Assembly (NCBI RefSeq): GCF_029868385.1
Contig: NZ_JARWNX010000047.1
Coordinates: 1 to 64,000 of the forward strand
Direction of reading: 5' to 3'
DNA length: 64,000 nt
Source of the DNA: Nocardia cyriacigeorgica
Lineage (GTDB): Bacteria; Actinomycetota; Actinomycetes; Mycobacteriales; Mycobacteriaceae
The notes below the pieces were generated by a model. It was not told where the DNA came from. It worked only from the letters and a program-made list of their open reading frames with translations, and did no database searches. Below, in pieces: positions 20,301 through 28,988 of the stretch. Position 1 is the stretch's first letter; every line of letters begins with the position of its first letter. Both the position numbers and the translations under genes were made by a program.

Positions 20301-23300
20301 CGTATGCACCGCCGACTACCGTGCGCGCCAGCCCGGATCACCCGCCGCCGTGGCCGCCGCGCATGAGCAACTGCGCCGCGCGGCGGGCGCGGCTGCCGAT
20401 GCGACCGGTGATCTGGCGACCGCCCGGTCGGCCGATCCGGGTGGCTATCCCGTGGTGTTCACCAGCACGCTGGGGATGGGCCGCCACCGGGTAGCCGACG
20501 CCGGAGGCGATGCGCTGGTGAAGCTGCGGACGCTCACCCAGACGCCAGGGGTGTACCTCGACTGTCAGATCGAAGACGATGCCGACGGGCTCACGGCCAG
20601 CTGGGACGTCGCGGTCGGGACCATCGCCGAAGATGCTCTGGTTCGGGCATTCTCGGCGTTCGAGAACGCAGTGCTCCGGCACCTCGGCGAGAGCTATACC
20701 GGCCTTTCCGCGTCCGGCGACAGCGGACCGGAGGCGATCATCTCCGCCGCGCTGGCCGCACTCACCGGGTCCGCGATTCGTCCCGAGTACCGTCGGGTCG
20801 TCGACCACTGGCGGAGCGTGCCGCCGGGCCCGCCTGCTGACGCGACCGCTGTGCGTGCGGGCCGACGCCTGGCCGAGATCGTCAGCGGCACGGCCACACC
20901 GCACCGCCTCCTCGACGATCCCGAACTGTCCCCGGAGGCGCTGCTGCTGCGCGACCACCGGACCACGGCCTCGCTCACCCAGCTGAGCGAGCGGATCTAC
21001 GACCACGCCCGCACACTCGGGCGTCGGCTACGGATCGTCGAGATCGGCTCGGGCACCGGCCGCGCGACCGCCGAACTGGCCGCCCGAGTCGCACCGGTCA
21101 CCGATAGCTATCTCGCCCTGGAGCCGAACCCGATCCTCACCGAGATCGCCACTGCGCGCCCGGTACCCGGCATCGTTCGCTTCGGCGGATGGGACGCATT
21201 GGCGTCGGTTACCGAGGTCGATGTGGTGCTCTGCTGCGGCTCCCTGCATCGGACGGAGGGTGCCGCCGCGATTCTCGCCGAGATCGATGTGCATCCGCGC
21301 GGGTGGCTCTGGCTGGCCGAGAACAGTGACATCACACCGGCCACCCTGGTGAGCGCGGCGCTCCTGCGCCCGGACGTGCTCGACCCCACCACCACACCGC
21401 TGCGCCGCGCCGACCAGTGGTGGCGCTACCTGGTCGACAACGGCTGGCAGCCCTCGTCGATGACCAGTGACGGGCCAGCTGTCATCGTGTTCGCCCAGCG
21501 CGCGAGGGGAGGCGGCGTAACCACCGATTCGGCCCCGCGGCGCGAACCAGCGCACGCTGCCGGTGCCACGGAGCTGCCGAGTTCCGTGCTATCGCATGCG
21601 GTCCAGTCGGATCCGCTCAGGTCGGGAGGGGTATTGCCGTGGCCGACGTCGACTGGGTCGGCATCTGCACCCGCACCCGCATCTGCTCCCGAGACCACGT
21701 TTCGGATCGCATCTGCGCCCCCGTTCACCGCTCCTACACCGCCAGCCGACACGGTCGCCTTCCTGACCACGCTGTGGCGGCGGCATCTCGGCGTCGAGCA
21801 GCCGAAGGTGACCGACGACTTCTTCCTGCTGGGTGGCGACAGTCTGGTGGCGACCAGGGTCTATTCGGACCTGCGTGCCGCCGGTTTCGCTGTGGCCATG
21901 GTGGATCTGTTCAACCATCCGGTTCTCGGGGAGTTGGCGGCCCGCATCGGCCTCGGGGCCGAACATGCTCCGGGTGATGCTGTGGTGGAGGACATTTCGC
22001 CGGAACAGCTGGCGGAGTATCCGCTCACTCCGGTGCAGCGCGCGTATGCGTCCGGCCGGGTGCCGGGATATGTCCTCAGCGGTGTCGCGGCGCACTGCTA
22101 TTTCGAATTCGCCGTCACCGATCTGGATACCGAGCGCCTGGCCGACGCGGTTCGTGCACTGATCCGCAGGCATCCGGGATTGCGCACCACCATGTCGGCC
22201 ACCACCGCGACCGTGCACGACACACCGAGGGAACCGGTGCTGCGCGCGCACGCCGATGTCCGGTCCGCGATGCGCGAGCAGGTGATCGATCTGAGCGCGC
22301 GCTCGGGTATCGACGTCGGCGTGCAGGTGCTCGATGATCGCCGCAGCCTCGTCGGTATCAGCATGGACAATGCGGTGCTCGACGGCGCGAGCATGATGAC
22401 CGCGCTCGCCGAACTCGACCACCTCTACGCGGGACGGCCGAGTGCGCAACTGCCCGTCCCGGCGACAACCTTCGCCCACTATGTGCACAGTCATCCGGCG
22501 CTGCACCCCGACGCCGACGAAACGGCCCTGCCGCAGCTGCGGGCGAGCCGGGACTATTGGCGGGCGAGGTTCGATACGTTGCCCACCGCACCCGCGCTGG
22601 TGGATACCGCGACCCTGGTGGAGATCGAACGACCCCGGTTCGACCGGGTGACGGCCTCGATTCCGAAGCCCCGCTGGCAGCAGCTGTTGCAGCAGTGCCG
22701 GGACGCCGGGGTGACATCGGCGGCACTGGTACTCGCCTGCTACGCACGGGAATTGGCGCGCTGGTCGGGTACCGACCACTTCTGCGTCAATGTCACGCTG
22801 TTCGATCGAGACCCGTCCATCGGCGGTATCGAGCACGTCATCGGCGATTTCACCTCGCTGGTGTTGCTCGAATGCCGTATGGCGCCCGAGCTGCCGCTGG
22901 TGGAGCAGGCCCGCGCCATCCAACGTCAGCTGATGGCCGACCTACCGCATCGGGCCGCCGACGGGGTGTGGTTGCAGCGCGAACTGCTCCGCCATCACGG
23001 TTCCCCCGCTGCCGCGACCTTCCCGGTCGTGTTCACCAGTGGCCTCGGATTGCGGGAGATCAGCACATCGGGGGCCCTCAGTTTCGGTGAGCAGGTCTTC
23101 GGCGCCTCGCAGACACCCCAGACCCTGCTGGACTTCCAGGTCTGGGAGGACGACGGCGCCCTACGCCTGTCCTGGGATTTCGTCACCCAGGCCATCGCAC
23201 CGGAGACCGCGGCACAGCGGTTGACCGGTTTGGTCGATGCGTTGACCGGACCGGACCGCGCCGAGGAGCCGACCCGCGCCGAGGAGCCCACACCGTTGGC

Positions 23301-23547
23301 GTCGGTGCTCACCATCTGCGCCGAAGCGCTCGGCCGCACCCAGCTGGCACCCGATGACAACTTCTTCCAGCTCGGCGCGGATTCAGTCACCGCGACCCGA
23401 GTGGTGGATCGGATCGCCAGGGAGGTCAGCCCGGCGGCGTCGCTGCGCATGCTGTTCGCCCATCCGGTGATCGCCGATTTCGTGGAACGACTGACCGCCG
23501 CGCAGGCCGACATCGTCGACGCGGATCTCGAGGAAGGGACCCTATGA
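14359..23547 (+). CDS. Hybrid FAAL-NRPS, FAAL-ACP-Cy-A-PCP-Cy-MT-PCP-Cy-PCP
   Basis: The 3062-residue megasynthase should load a fatty acid and build cysteine-derived rings. Approximate order: fatty acyl-AMP ligase 15-580 (QYSSGSTGQPKG, LPLYHDMGMF, TNGAEPV, YISGRIRDLIIVAG); acyl carrier, Ser618 in LGLTSM; Cy1 675-1070; A 1110-1600 (IIYTSGSTGEPKG; pocket FDLSVYD, VWNSAPG, GGATEAAIW fits the Cys code); PCP1 Ser1649; Cy2 1708-2110; short methyltransferase 2195-2385 (VEIGSGTGRAT); Pro/Ala linker; PCP2 Ser2495; Cy3 2555-2960; PCP3 Ser3009. Like yersiniabactin HMWP2, one A domain must serve several PCPs. Start ATG 14359 follows GCGGAGG. Its stop overlaps the next start (ATGA). Salicylate-type starter domains are absent. 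Confidence 0.93.
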   Translation: MNDLMTDEPCPGTTGTLRERTMSGVVDHWVSERPEAIALREVGPHGAIERTYGELAEQIHGLAAVFGEFDAGQRVPMVLPGGVDYLAGFLAAVRAGLIPVPISLPSVRSAERDLTRVETILADCAPGLVYTSPDLVDVVTANPVLAGLPVVGADDRGHGAAERAAGAETVAFLQYSSGSTGQPKGVMNTHASIMRQIDIIIAVWNRSEDIRTVSWLPLYHDMGMFWGALGPLLTGGTATLIAPHDFVRSPRLWLESVSRYRGNWIAGPDFGYRRCVEAFDDAAVAALDLSGLHLATNGAEPVRADTLDGFTTRFRPAGLRDAVMVPQYGLAEAGLCVSGATRVRSYVQTSFEVAELEQGHAIEAAADRASDARVRTMVGCGDDTVGWEVRIVDAETRTALPEGRIGEIWVRGAGLPAGYWRRPEQTAQTFGAYLDDGTGPFLRTGDAGFRYRGELYISGRIRDLIIVAGTNHFPNDIEATVENSGCGVGPGGACAVQPTADAGQWWLVIETSGAPEDLDDFARILRRRILAGHDTAPDRIVWVAERSLSTTTSGKIRRAETLRRLEAGELDIVHEAPVSIPQSHTGPTPLAEQLAWMLGRRPEELGPETDLVALGLTSMMTARIVEWAAARARRLDFAELYREPTLAQWQRQYDDAPTYSGPTDPTVATREPTTTALQHAYWVGRAPEQPLGGVGCQTYFELTGAAIEPSVLASAIDELVRCHPMLRARFPAPDRCHIEETAPPYRLPVHDLTAAASGTVLTHLAQVRERLRGHRFAVESGECWAIELTRTGDHAVVHIAIDLIIADVTGIGILLEDLAELCRGGSVSPSPMPVPQVPPIAGSEPTTPRALPEGPRLPRIDESGLVFGRHSFSLDAPATAALDAACRAAGITRAAALLTCFELVLRRWSGDDDFLVTVTTFGRTPESARTVGDFTETRLQIVSGTVAPDFAAEAARTQQGLRSALHAPPAGTVLGDAVRAGTGHSGLSPVVFTYAADVPLLSMETAETLGTVTEVRSMTPQVLIDHQACTLGEHLVLSWDCRESCFPDGVLTEMFDTYRALVVGLAERDWSADATVRLPDSALAARARRNDTSAVVADGVLTDRFLQRATEEPHRIALCWQTGEFDELTLDPRLLDAGALTYGQLDDHARRVAAALAAEHEPGALIGIQLPKGPMQIVAVLGTLLAGCVYLPIAMDQPAQRFQRICAGSGLAGVIRYGRNQPPVPPANAVVHDIAAMLDSAPGQPRPVDPSGPAYIIYTSGSTGEPKGVVVSHTAALNTVVDINRRNEIGADDAVLAVSGLDFDLSVYDIFGPLACGARIVTLSDEARRDAFHWRRLIRDLGVTVWNSAPGLMEMLLIAAGETPGALDVLRRVFLSGDWIPLDLPPRLRVVAPQATLVAMGGATEAAIWSNEYIVDEVDPGWASIPYGYPLANQRFRVVDPDGADQPTHVPGELWIGGTGVALGYHHAPERTAERFVRDADGVRWYRTGDLGCYWADGTLQFLGRIDAQVKIRGYRVECGEIEHVLRSHPAVDNAVVVPIRNRSALGAVVVGPADADVTEEQLRGHAAQQLPGYMTPAVVVRTTDLVLTNNGKVDRRWAERLLSEQTTATATTGPDTTVERLVAEVWAQVLDTADIDAETNFFALGGDSLRATVVCARLTGRGVLGAEVETLLGRPTLREFSAACTMGAIPSPGAIETGDPVPPQTPFPLTRLQQAYVLGAQGLRGSARASTVFTIVVGAADGSPIDLERFAGAVNGCVAEFDILRCHLDTDVTQCVDPWVQPVTVDVVDGIGDDPDALLHAMAELPVELGAVPVIRCLAPSGRTSSVGLVINYLALDARSLVTVVTEIMDRYAGTNGSRKIDPTIEVFRDYTALGSAAVGDRTGTEVFPPPNLPSHLESVGETVRFARRTFRLDPARYRSLRRIAAERRVTPNALLFEAFTAALHSIGAGDHFGITVPRTHRPATVSDEIEVLGNFTRLSVCTADYRARQPGSPAAVAAAHEQLRRAAGAAADATGDLATARSADPGGYPVVFTSTLGMGRHRVADAGGDALVKLRTLTQTPGVYLDCQIEDDADGLTASWDVAVGTIAEDALVRAFSAFENAVLRHLGESYTGLSASGDSGPEAIISAALAALTGSAIRPEYRRVVDHWRSVPPGPPADATAVRAGRRLAEIVSGTATPHRLLDDPELSPEALLLRDHRTTASLTQLSERIYDHARTLGRRLRIVEIGSGTGRATAELAARVAPVTDSYLALEPNPILTEIATARPVPGIVRFGGWDALASVTEVDVVLCCGSLHRTEGAAAILAEIDVHPRGWLWLAENSDITPATLVSAALLRPDVLDPTTTPLRRADQWWRYLVDNGWQPSSMTSDGPAVIVFAQRARGGGVTTDSAPRREPAHAAGATELPSSVLSHAVQSDPLRSGGVLPWPTSTGSASAPAPASAPETTFRIASAPPFTAPTPPADTVAFLTTLWRRHLGVEQPKVTDDFFLLGGDSLVATRVYSDLRAAGFAVAMVDLFNHPVLGELAARIGLGAEHAPGDAVVEDISPEQLAEYPLTPVQRAYASGRVPGYVLSGVAAHCYFEFAVTDLDTERLADAVRALIRRHPGLRTTMSATTATVHDTPREPVLRAHADVRSAMREQVIDLSARSGIDVGVQVLDDRRSLVGISMDNAVLDGASMMTALAELDHLYAGRPSAQLPVPATTFAHYVHSHPALHPDADETALPQLRASRDYWRARFDTLPTAPALVDTATLVEIERPRFDRVTASIPKPRWQQLLQQCRDAGVTSAALVLACYARELARWSGTDHFCVNVTLFDRDPSIGGIEHVIGDFTSLVLLECRMAPELPLVEQARAIQRQLMADLPHRAADGVWLQRELLRHHGSPAAATFPVVFTSGLGLREISTSGALSFGEQVFGASQTPQTLLDFQVWEDDGALRLSWDFVTQAIAPETAAQRLTGLVDALTGPDRAEEPTRAEEPTPLASVLTICAEALGRTQLAPDDNFFQLGADSVTATRVVDRIAREVSPAASLRMLFAHPVIADFVERLTAAQADIVDADLEEGTL

Positions 23548-26500
23548 ACCCCGCCGACCTACTGGAGCAGCTCCGAGCCGACGGCGTACAGCTGTGGATC
23601 GACGGCGGCGATCTGCGCTTCACCGCTCCGCGTGGCGTATTCGGCCCCGACCGCAAGGCCGCGCTGGTCGCCGTCAAATCCGAGGTCATGGCCATCCTCG
23701 CCGCCGAAACCGCGGTGCTGCGCGATCCCGACGGCCGCTACGAACGGTTCCCGCTCACCGATGTGCAGGCATCCTACCTCGTCGGCCGCACCACCGCGTT
23801 CCGCTGGGGTGGGGTCGGCTGTCACGGTTACGCCGAATTCGAGATCGACCGCACCCGCGCACAGCCCGACGCCGAGCAGTACCGCGATGCGTGGCACAAG
23901 GTCGTCGAACGCCATGACATGCTGCGCTGCGTCGTCCATCCGGACGGATACCAGAGCATCCAGCGTGAACTGGGCGACGGTATGACCATCCACACCAGCG
24001 CCTCGGCCGACGAGATCGCTGCGTTGCGCCGCGATATCGCCCACACCCTGGCGCACCGCACCTACACACCGGGCATCGGGCCGATGTACGACGTGGTCGT
24101 CACCATCGGACCGGCGGACACGATCGTGCACCTGTCCATCGACCTGCTGATCGCGGATTTCGTGAGCATCGCGATCGTGATGGGCGATTTCGAGCGCTGT
24201 CTGCTCGATCCGGCCACACAGCTGCCGCCGCTCGGGTTCGGCTTCCGCGACTACGTGCTCAACCTCACCCGCGCCCAGCACGCACCGGCCGAAACCGCGC
24301 GCAGACAAGCCGATCTCGACTACTGGACGAACCGGCTCGACGAGCTGCCGCCGCCGATCGGCCTGCCGCTGCTCGCCGAACAGCCCTCGGCCGCACCGAG
24401 TTTCACCCGGCGATCGACCGCAGTGCGCGCCGAGCAGTGGGCGCGATTCACCGCCTGCGCCGCCGAACTCGGCATCACGCCCACCGCGGCCCTGCTGTGC
24501 GCCTTCGGCCGGGTACTCGGCCGGTACGGCGACCGCGACCATTTCCTGCTCACGCTCACCACGATGGGCCGTACCCCGTTCGTCCCCGAGGTCGGGCAGA
24601 TCGTCGGCGATTTCACCGGTACCAGCGTGCTCGAGGTCGATGTCCGCGGCGCCGAACCGTTCTCGGTGGCCGCACGCCGATTGGGTGTGCGACTGTTCGA
24701 CGATATGGACCACGCCAGGGTCAGCGGTGTCGATATCGTGCGCATGCTGGCGCGCCGCGACGATGAGCGCGGCCAGATGTCGCCGGTGGTTTTCACCTCC
24801 ACGCTCGGTGTGCGGGAGCAGCGGGAACACGCGCTGTTGGTGCCGCGCCGCGATCACGGGCTGAGCCAGACACCGCAGGTGCTGCTCGACTGCCAGGTCA
24901 GTGAGGTCGACGGCGGCATCGAAGTCAACTGGGACAGCCGCGATCACGCCATCGCACCCGAGGTGCTCGATCTCGCGTTCGCGGATTTCACCCGCGTGGT
25001 CGAGGAATTGTGCACCGGCTCCGCCGCATGGGAGCGCACCGTGCTGCCGGTGGCCGCGATACCGCAGACCACGGTCGAGGCCACCGCCGCGCCTCGGCTG
25101 CTGCACACCGATATTCTCCGGCACGCCGTGCAGACGCCGGAGGCGATCGCACTGCGACGGGCCGATGACGCATATACCTTCGCGCAGCTGGCGGGGGCCG
25201 GTCAGGCGGTCGCGGAAGAACTTCGGCGGGCGGGTGTGACGCCGGGCGATCAGGTCGGCGTACAGCTCGCCGCCGGACCACGGCAGATCGCGGCCATCCT
25301 CGGTGTGCTGATGGCGTCGGCCGTCTACGTGCCGCTGGATTGCCGGTGGCCCGCGGCGCGGGTGGAGCAGATCAGCGAACAGTGCGATCTCGCCGCCCGC
25401 ATCGCAGCTGATGACGAGATCGACCGGTTGCTCGCCGACCCGCGGACCTGGTGCCCGGTCTCGTCTGCCACCGCTTCGACGGCGCAGCCACAGGACCCCG
25501 CCTATGTCATCTTCACCTCCGGCTCCACCGGCAGACCCAAAGGTGTGGTGATGTCGCATGCGGCGGTGACGAACACGCTCGACGACATCAATGCCCGGTT
25601 GAACATCACCGCGGCCGACAGCGTGCTCGCGGTCTCCCAGCACACCTTCGATCTGTCGGTGTACAACATCTTCGGCGTGCTCGGTGCGGGCGGCTGCCTG
25701 GTGCATCCGGCCGGTGACCAGCGCGCCGATCCCGAGGCGTGGCAGCGGGCGATCATCGAGCATCGGGTGACGATCTGGAATTCGGTGCCCGCGCAGCTCC
25801 AGTTGTTGCTCGACGTCGCCGGTCCGGGCGGGCTGCCGTCGCTGCGCCGCATCCTGCTGTCCGGTGACTGGATTCCGGTCCAGCAGCCACGTCGGATTGC
25901 CACGGCGGCGCCGAACGCCGCGACGCTGGCGCTCGGTGGTGCGACCGAGGCGGCGATCTGGTCGATCTGCCACCCCATCGACCCCGACCACACCTACCAG
26001 CGCAGCGTTCCCTATGGCACCGCGATGAACAATCAGAGTGTCCGGGTGCTCACGCATCGGGGTGAGCAGGCGGCGCCGTGGCAGATCGGTGAGATCCACA
26101 TCGGCGGTATCGGTCTGTCCGATGGATATCTCGGTGATGCCGAGCGGACCGCCGCGTCCTTCATCACCCATCCCGAAACGGGTGAGCGGCTGTACCGCAC
26201 CGGCGATTACGGTCGCACCCTGTCCGATGGCGTGATCGAACTGCTCGGCCGTCGCGACAATCAGGTCAAGATTCGGGGCCATCGCATCGAACTGGCCGAA
26301 ATCGATGAGGCCTGCGCCGAACTCGCCGGTGTGCGGGAGGCGGTGACCTGCGTGGTGGGGGATCGGCACACGCCGTCGTTGGCGGCCGCGGTCGTCGCGG
26401 AAGCGGCCGATGGCGCCGAGCTGTCGCGTCGTCGGAAACGGACCTCAGCGACCGTCGAGACCGCGCGGCTGGCGCATGAACGCTGCACAGCGGGCCTCGA

Positions 26501-28988
26501 TAGCGCTGCCCTGGACCAGTTCATCGAGGCGGCACGCACCACGGCGTTGAACAGCATGTGCGCCGCGCTCGGCACCGTGCTCGATCCCGGTGCCCGCGTC
26601 GATGACGCGGAACTCGGCCGCAGGCTCGCGGTGGCGCCGGGCAATCGGCGGCTGCTGCGCCACTGGCTCGATGTGCTCGGAGAGGAGGCGCGCGTCATCC
26701 GGCACAGCGATGGTCTGATCGAACTGACCGCGCGTCATGATCTGCGCGACTGTGTCGTCGAGTGGGACCGGGTGCGCGAACTCGGTCGGGCCATCGATTA
26801 CGGAGACGAGCTGCTGGCCTATGTCGGGCACTGCATCGACGTGCTGCCGCAGCTGTTGTCCGGTGAGGTAGATCCGCTCGCCCTGCTGTTCCCGCACGGC
26901 AGCACCGATACCGCTACCGCGGCCTACCGGGACAATCTGATCAGCCGCTACGCCAATGCCATAGTGGTCGCCTCGGTCGTCGCGCACGCCGACCAGCAGC
27001 CACTGGGGCGACCGCTGCGCATCCTCGAGGTGGGCGCGGGTGTCGGCGGCACCAGTGCCGAACTCATTCCCGCTCTGGCCGATCACGCTGTCCGCTACAC
27101 CTTCTCGGATGTGTCGCGGTTCTTCCTCACCCAGGCCGCACAGGACTTCGCCGCCTACGATTTCGTCGACTACGCCCTGTTCGATCTGAACGCTCCCGCC
27201 GCCGCACAGGGTTTCGCCCCCGGATCGTTCGACCTGATCGTGTGCGCGAACGTCCTGCACAATGCCGTGAACATCGATGCGAGCCTTTCGGCACTGCATC
27301 GCCTGCTGGCTCCCAGTGGCGCGCTGGTGTGCATCGACTCCACCGCCACCAACCATCCGTTGATGATTTCGATGGAATTCAAGGAGGGTCTGGACGGATT
27401 CACCGATGCCCGCGCCGGTGCGCATTCGGCATTCCTGAGCCATGCCCAATGGGATGCGGCGCTGGAGCGTTCACCCTTCGACGAGGTATCGAGTTTCCCG
27501 CCCGCCGGGCATCCGCTGGAGCGGCTCGGCCAGCATGTGTTCTGGTGCCCGTCGGGTTCGACGGCGCAGACGGTGTATCCCGATGACATCATCGCCGGGC
27601 TGGAACGAAAGCTGCCGAGCTACCAGGTGCCACCGCGGGTGACGGTCCTGCCGTCGCTCCCGCTCACCGCCAACGGCAAACTCGACCGCCGTGCACTGGG
27701 CGAGGAGTTCGCCCAGCTCGCGACGGCGGCGCGTGATCGGCCGGAGATGGCAGCCGCGGCGGGGCAACTCGAACCCATGCAGGCCCGCATCGCCGAGATC
27801 TGGGCCGCCGTCCTCGGCCTGCCCGGTACGGCCGGGCTCACCCCGAGCGCGGACTTCTTCGCCCTCGGCGGCGATTCGCTCCTGCTGGCGCAATGTATCG
27901 GCCGAATCCGCCAGGAGATCCCGGAAGCCGCACAGCTGGCCTGGGACGACCTGTTGCGCGCCATGGTGTCGGACCCGACGCTGGCCGCCGCCGCGGCCGC
28001 GGTGGGTGGCGCAACCGACCCGGACGGCACGGAAACCGCACCGCGAACCGAATCGCCGCTGGTCTGCCTGGACACCGGCGAACCTCGGCCGGGACAACCG
28101 ATCACGGTGCTGGTGCACGACGGCAGCGGCGGTCTGGCGCCGTATCAGCAGTTGATCGACGCCCTGCGCGCCGCCGAATCGGACGATATGCGGCTCTACG
28201 GCCTGCGCCGCACCGTCGCCGACGGATACACCGAGATCGCGCCGGAGGAGCTGTTCGAAACCCTCGCCGTCCGGTATGCCGCCGCGATCGTCGACCTCGC
28301 ACCCGGCCGGGTGCATCTGGTCGGGTACTGCATGGGTGGTCTCGTGGCGACCGAGATCGCCAAGATCCTGGAGGAGAGCGGGATCTCGATTGCGCCGGTG
28401 ACGGTGGTGAGTTCGTACCGGGTGCCGCTCGAGATCGAGGACGATGACGTCCTGGACTACTGCTTCGGCCAGATCATGGGCGCGGGCCCCGAGGCGCTCG
28501 GATTGCCCGACGACGACGAGGCGTTCGCGACCGCCTTCACCCGCGCACGCGACCGCCATCCCGAGGCGATCGCGGCCGGTGCCTTGCGCGAGGCCGCCGA
28601 TCCCGAGCTGGCCGCCGGGCTGGCACGCACCACCGGGCCGCAGCGGTTGCGCGCGCTCGCGGCCTCGGGTGCGGTCGGCGCGGCCTGGACCGAACAATCG
28701 TTGACCGACCTGCGCGCGGTCTTCGTGCACAGTCTGCGCGCGGTGGTGCGCGGCGCCCGCGATCCGTTCCTCGGCGACGTCCATTTCCTGCGCCAGCGCG
28801 GCGATATTCACTTCCTACCGACCCTCAAGGAGGATATGACCGCCTTCTGGCGGGAGTACACCCTCGGCACCCTGACCGTCACCGATATCGAGGGCAATCA
28901 CTTCGACTGTCTCGACGGCGACAATGCCGCGGCGGTCGCCGGGCTGCTGCGGACCTCGTGGCAGCAGGTTCCCGAGGCCGTCGGATGA
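23544..28988 (+). CDS. PchF-like NRPS: docking-Cy-A(MT)-PCP-TE
   Basis: The 1814-residue synthetase has an N-terminal TubC-like docking region (1-55), Cy 65-490 (DLLIADFVS; SPVVFTSTLG; SQTPQVLLD), and a Cys-type adenylation domain 515-920 (VIFTSGSTGRPKG; FDLSVYN; WNSVPA; GGATEAAIW). A methyltransferase is inserted at about 945-1340 (ILEVGAGVGGTSAEL), before the A-domain tail LTANGKLDRRAL. Then come PCP Ser1445 (LGGDSLL) and a thioesterase 1505-1814. The architecture is that of PchF. The TE nucleophile motif reads GYCMGG, with Cys1596 in place of Ser. It should add and cyclise the last cysteine, C-methylate it and release the product. Coupled to both neighbours by ATGA overlaps. Confidence 0.93.
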   Translation: MNPADLLEQLRADGVQLWIDGGDLRFTAPRGVFGPDRKAALVAVKSEVMAILAAETAVLRDPDGRYERFPLTDVQASYLVGRTTAFRWGGVGCHGYAEFEIDRTRAQPDAEQYRDAWHKVVERHDMLRCVVHPDGYQSIQRELGDGMTIHTSASADEIAALRRDIAHTLAHRTYTPGIGPMYDVVVTIGPADTIVHLSIDLLIADFVSIAIVMGDFERCLLDPATQLPPLGFGFRDYVLNLTRAQHAPAETARRQADLDYWTNRLDELPPPIGLPLLAEQPSAAPSFTRRSTAVRAEQWARFTACAAELGITPTAALLCAFGRVLGRYGDRDHFLLTLTTMGRTPFVPEVGQIVGDFTGTSVLEVDVRGAEPFSVAARRLGVRLFDDMDHARVSGVDIVRMLARRDDERGQMSPVVFTSTLGVREQREHALLVPRRDHGLSQTPQVLLDCQVSEVDGGIEVNWDSRDHAIAPEVLDLAFADFTRVVEELCTGSAAWERTVLPVAAIPQTTVEATAAPRLLHTDILRHAVQTPEAIALRRADDAYTFAQLAGAGQAVAEELRRAGVTPGDQVGVQLAAGPRQIAAILGVLMASAVYVPLDCRWPAARVEQISEQCDLAARIAADDEIDRLLADPRTWCPVSSATASTAQPQDPAYVIFTSGSTGRPKGVVMSHAAVTNTLDDINARLNITAADSVLAVSQHTFDLSVYNIFGVLGAGGCLVHPAGDQRADPEAWQRAIIEHRVTIWNSVPAQLQLLLDVAGPGGLPSLRRILLSGDWIPVQQPRRIATAAPNAATLALGGATEAAIWSICHPIDPDHTYQRSVPYGTAMNNQSVRVLTHRGEQAAPWQIGEIHIGGIGLSDGYLGDAERTAASFITHPETGERLYRTGDYGRTLSDGVIELLGRRDNQVKIRGHRIELAEIDEACAELAGVREAVTCVVGDRHTPSLAAAVVAEAADGAELSRRRKRTSATVETARLAHERCTAGLDSAALDQFIEAARTTALNSMCAALGTVLDPGARVDDAELGRRLAVAPGNRRLLRHWLDVLGEEARVIRHSDGLIELTARHDLRDCVVEWDRVRELGRAIDYGDELLAYVGHCIDVLPQLLSGEVDPLALLFPHGSTDTATAAYRDNLISRYANAIVVASVVAHADQQPLGRPLRILEVGAGVGGTSAELIPALADHAVRYTFSDVSRFFLTQAAQDFAAYDFVDYALFDLNAPAAAQGFAPGSFDLIVCANVLHNAVNIDASLSALHRLLAPSGALVCIDSTATNHPLMISMEFKEGLDGFTDARAGAHSAFLSHAQWDAALERSPFDEVSSFPPAGHPLERLGQHVFWCPSGSTAQTVYPDDIIAGLERKLPSYQVPPRVTVLPSLPLTANGKLDRRALGEEFAQLATAARDRPEMAAAAGQLEPMQARIAEIWAAVLGLPGTAGLTPSADFFALGGDSLLLAQCIGRIRQEIPEAAQLAWDDLLRAMVSDPTLAAAAAAVGGATDPDGTETAPRTESPLVCLDTGEPRPGQPITVLVHDGSGGLAPYQQLIDALRAAESDDMRLYGLRRTVADGYTEIAPEELFETLAVRYAAAIVDLAPGRVHLVGYCMGGLVATEIAKILEESGISIAPVTVVSSYRVPLEIEDDDVLDYCFGQIMGAGPEALGLPDDDEAFATAFTRARDRHPEAIAAGALREAADPELAAGLARTTGPQRLRALAASGAVGAAWTEQSLTDLRAVFVHSLRAVVRGARDPFLGDVHFLRQRGDIHFLPTLKEDMTAFWREYTLGTLTVTDIEGNHFDCLDGDNAAAVAGLLRTSWQQVPEAVG

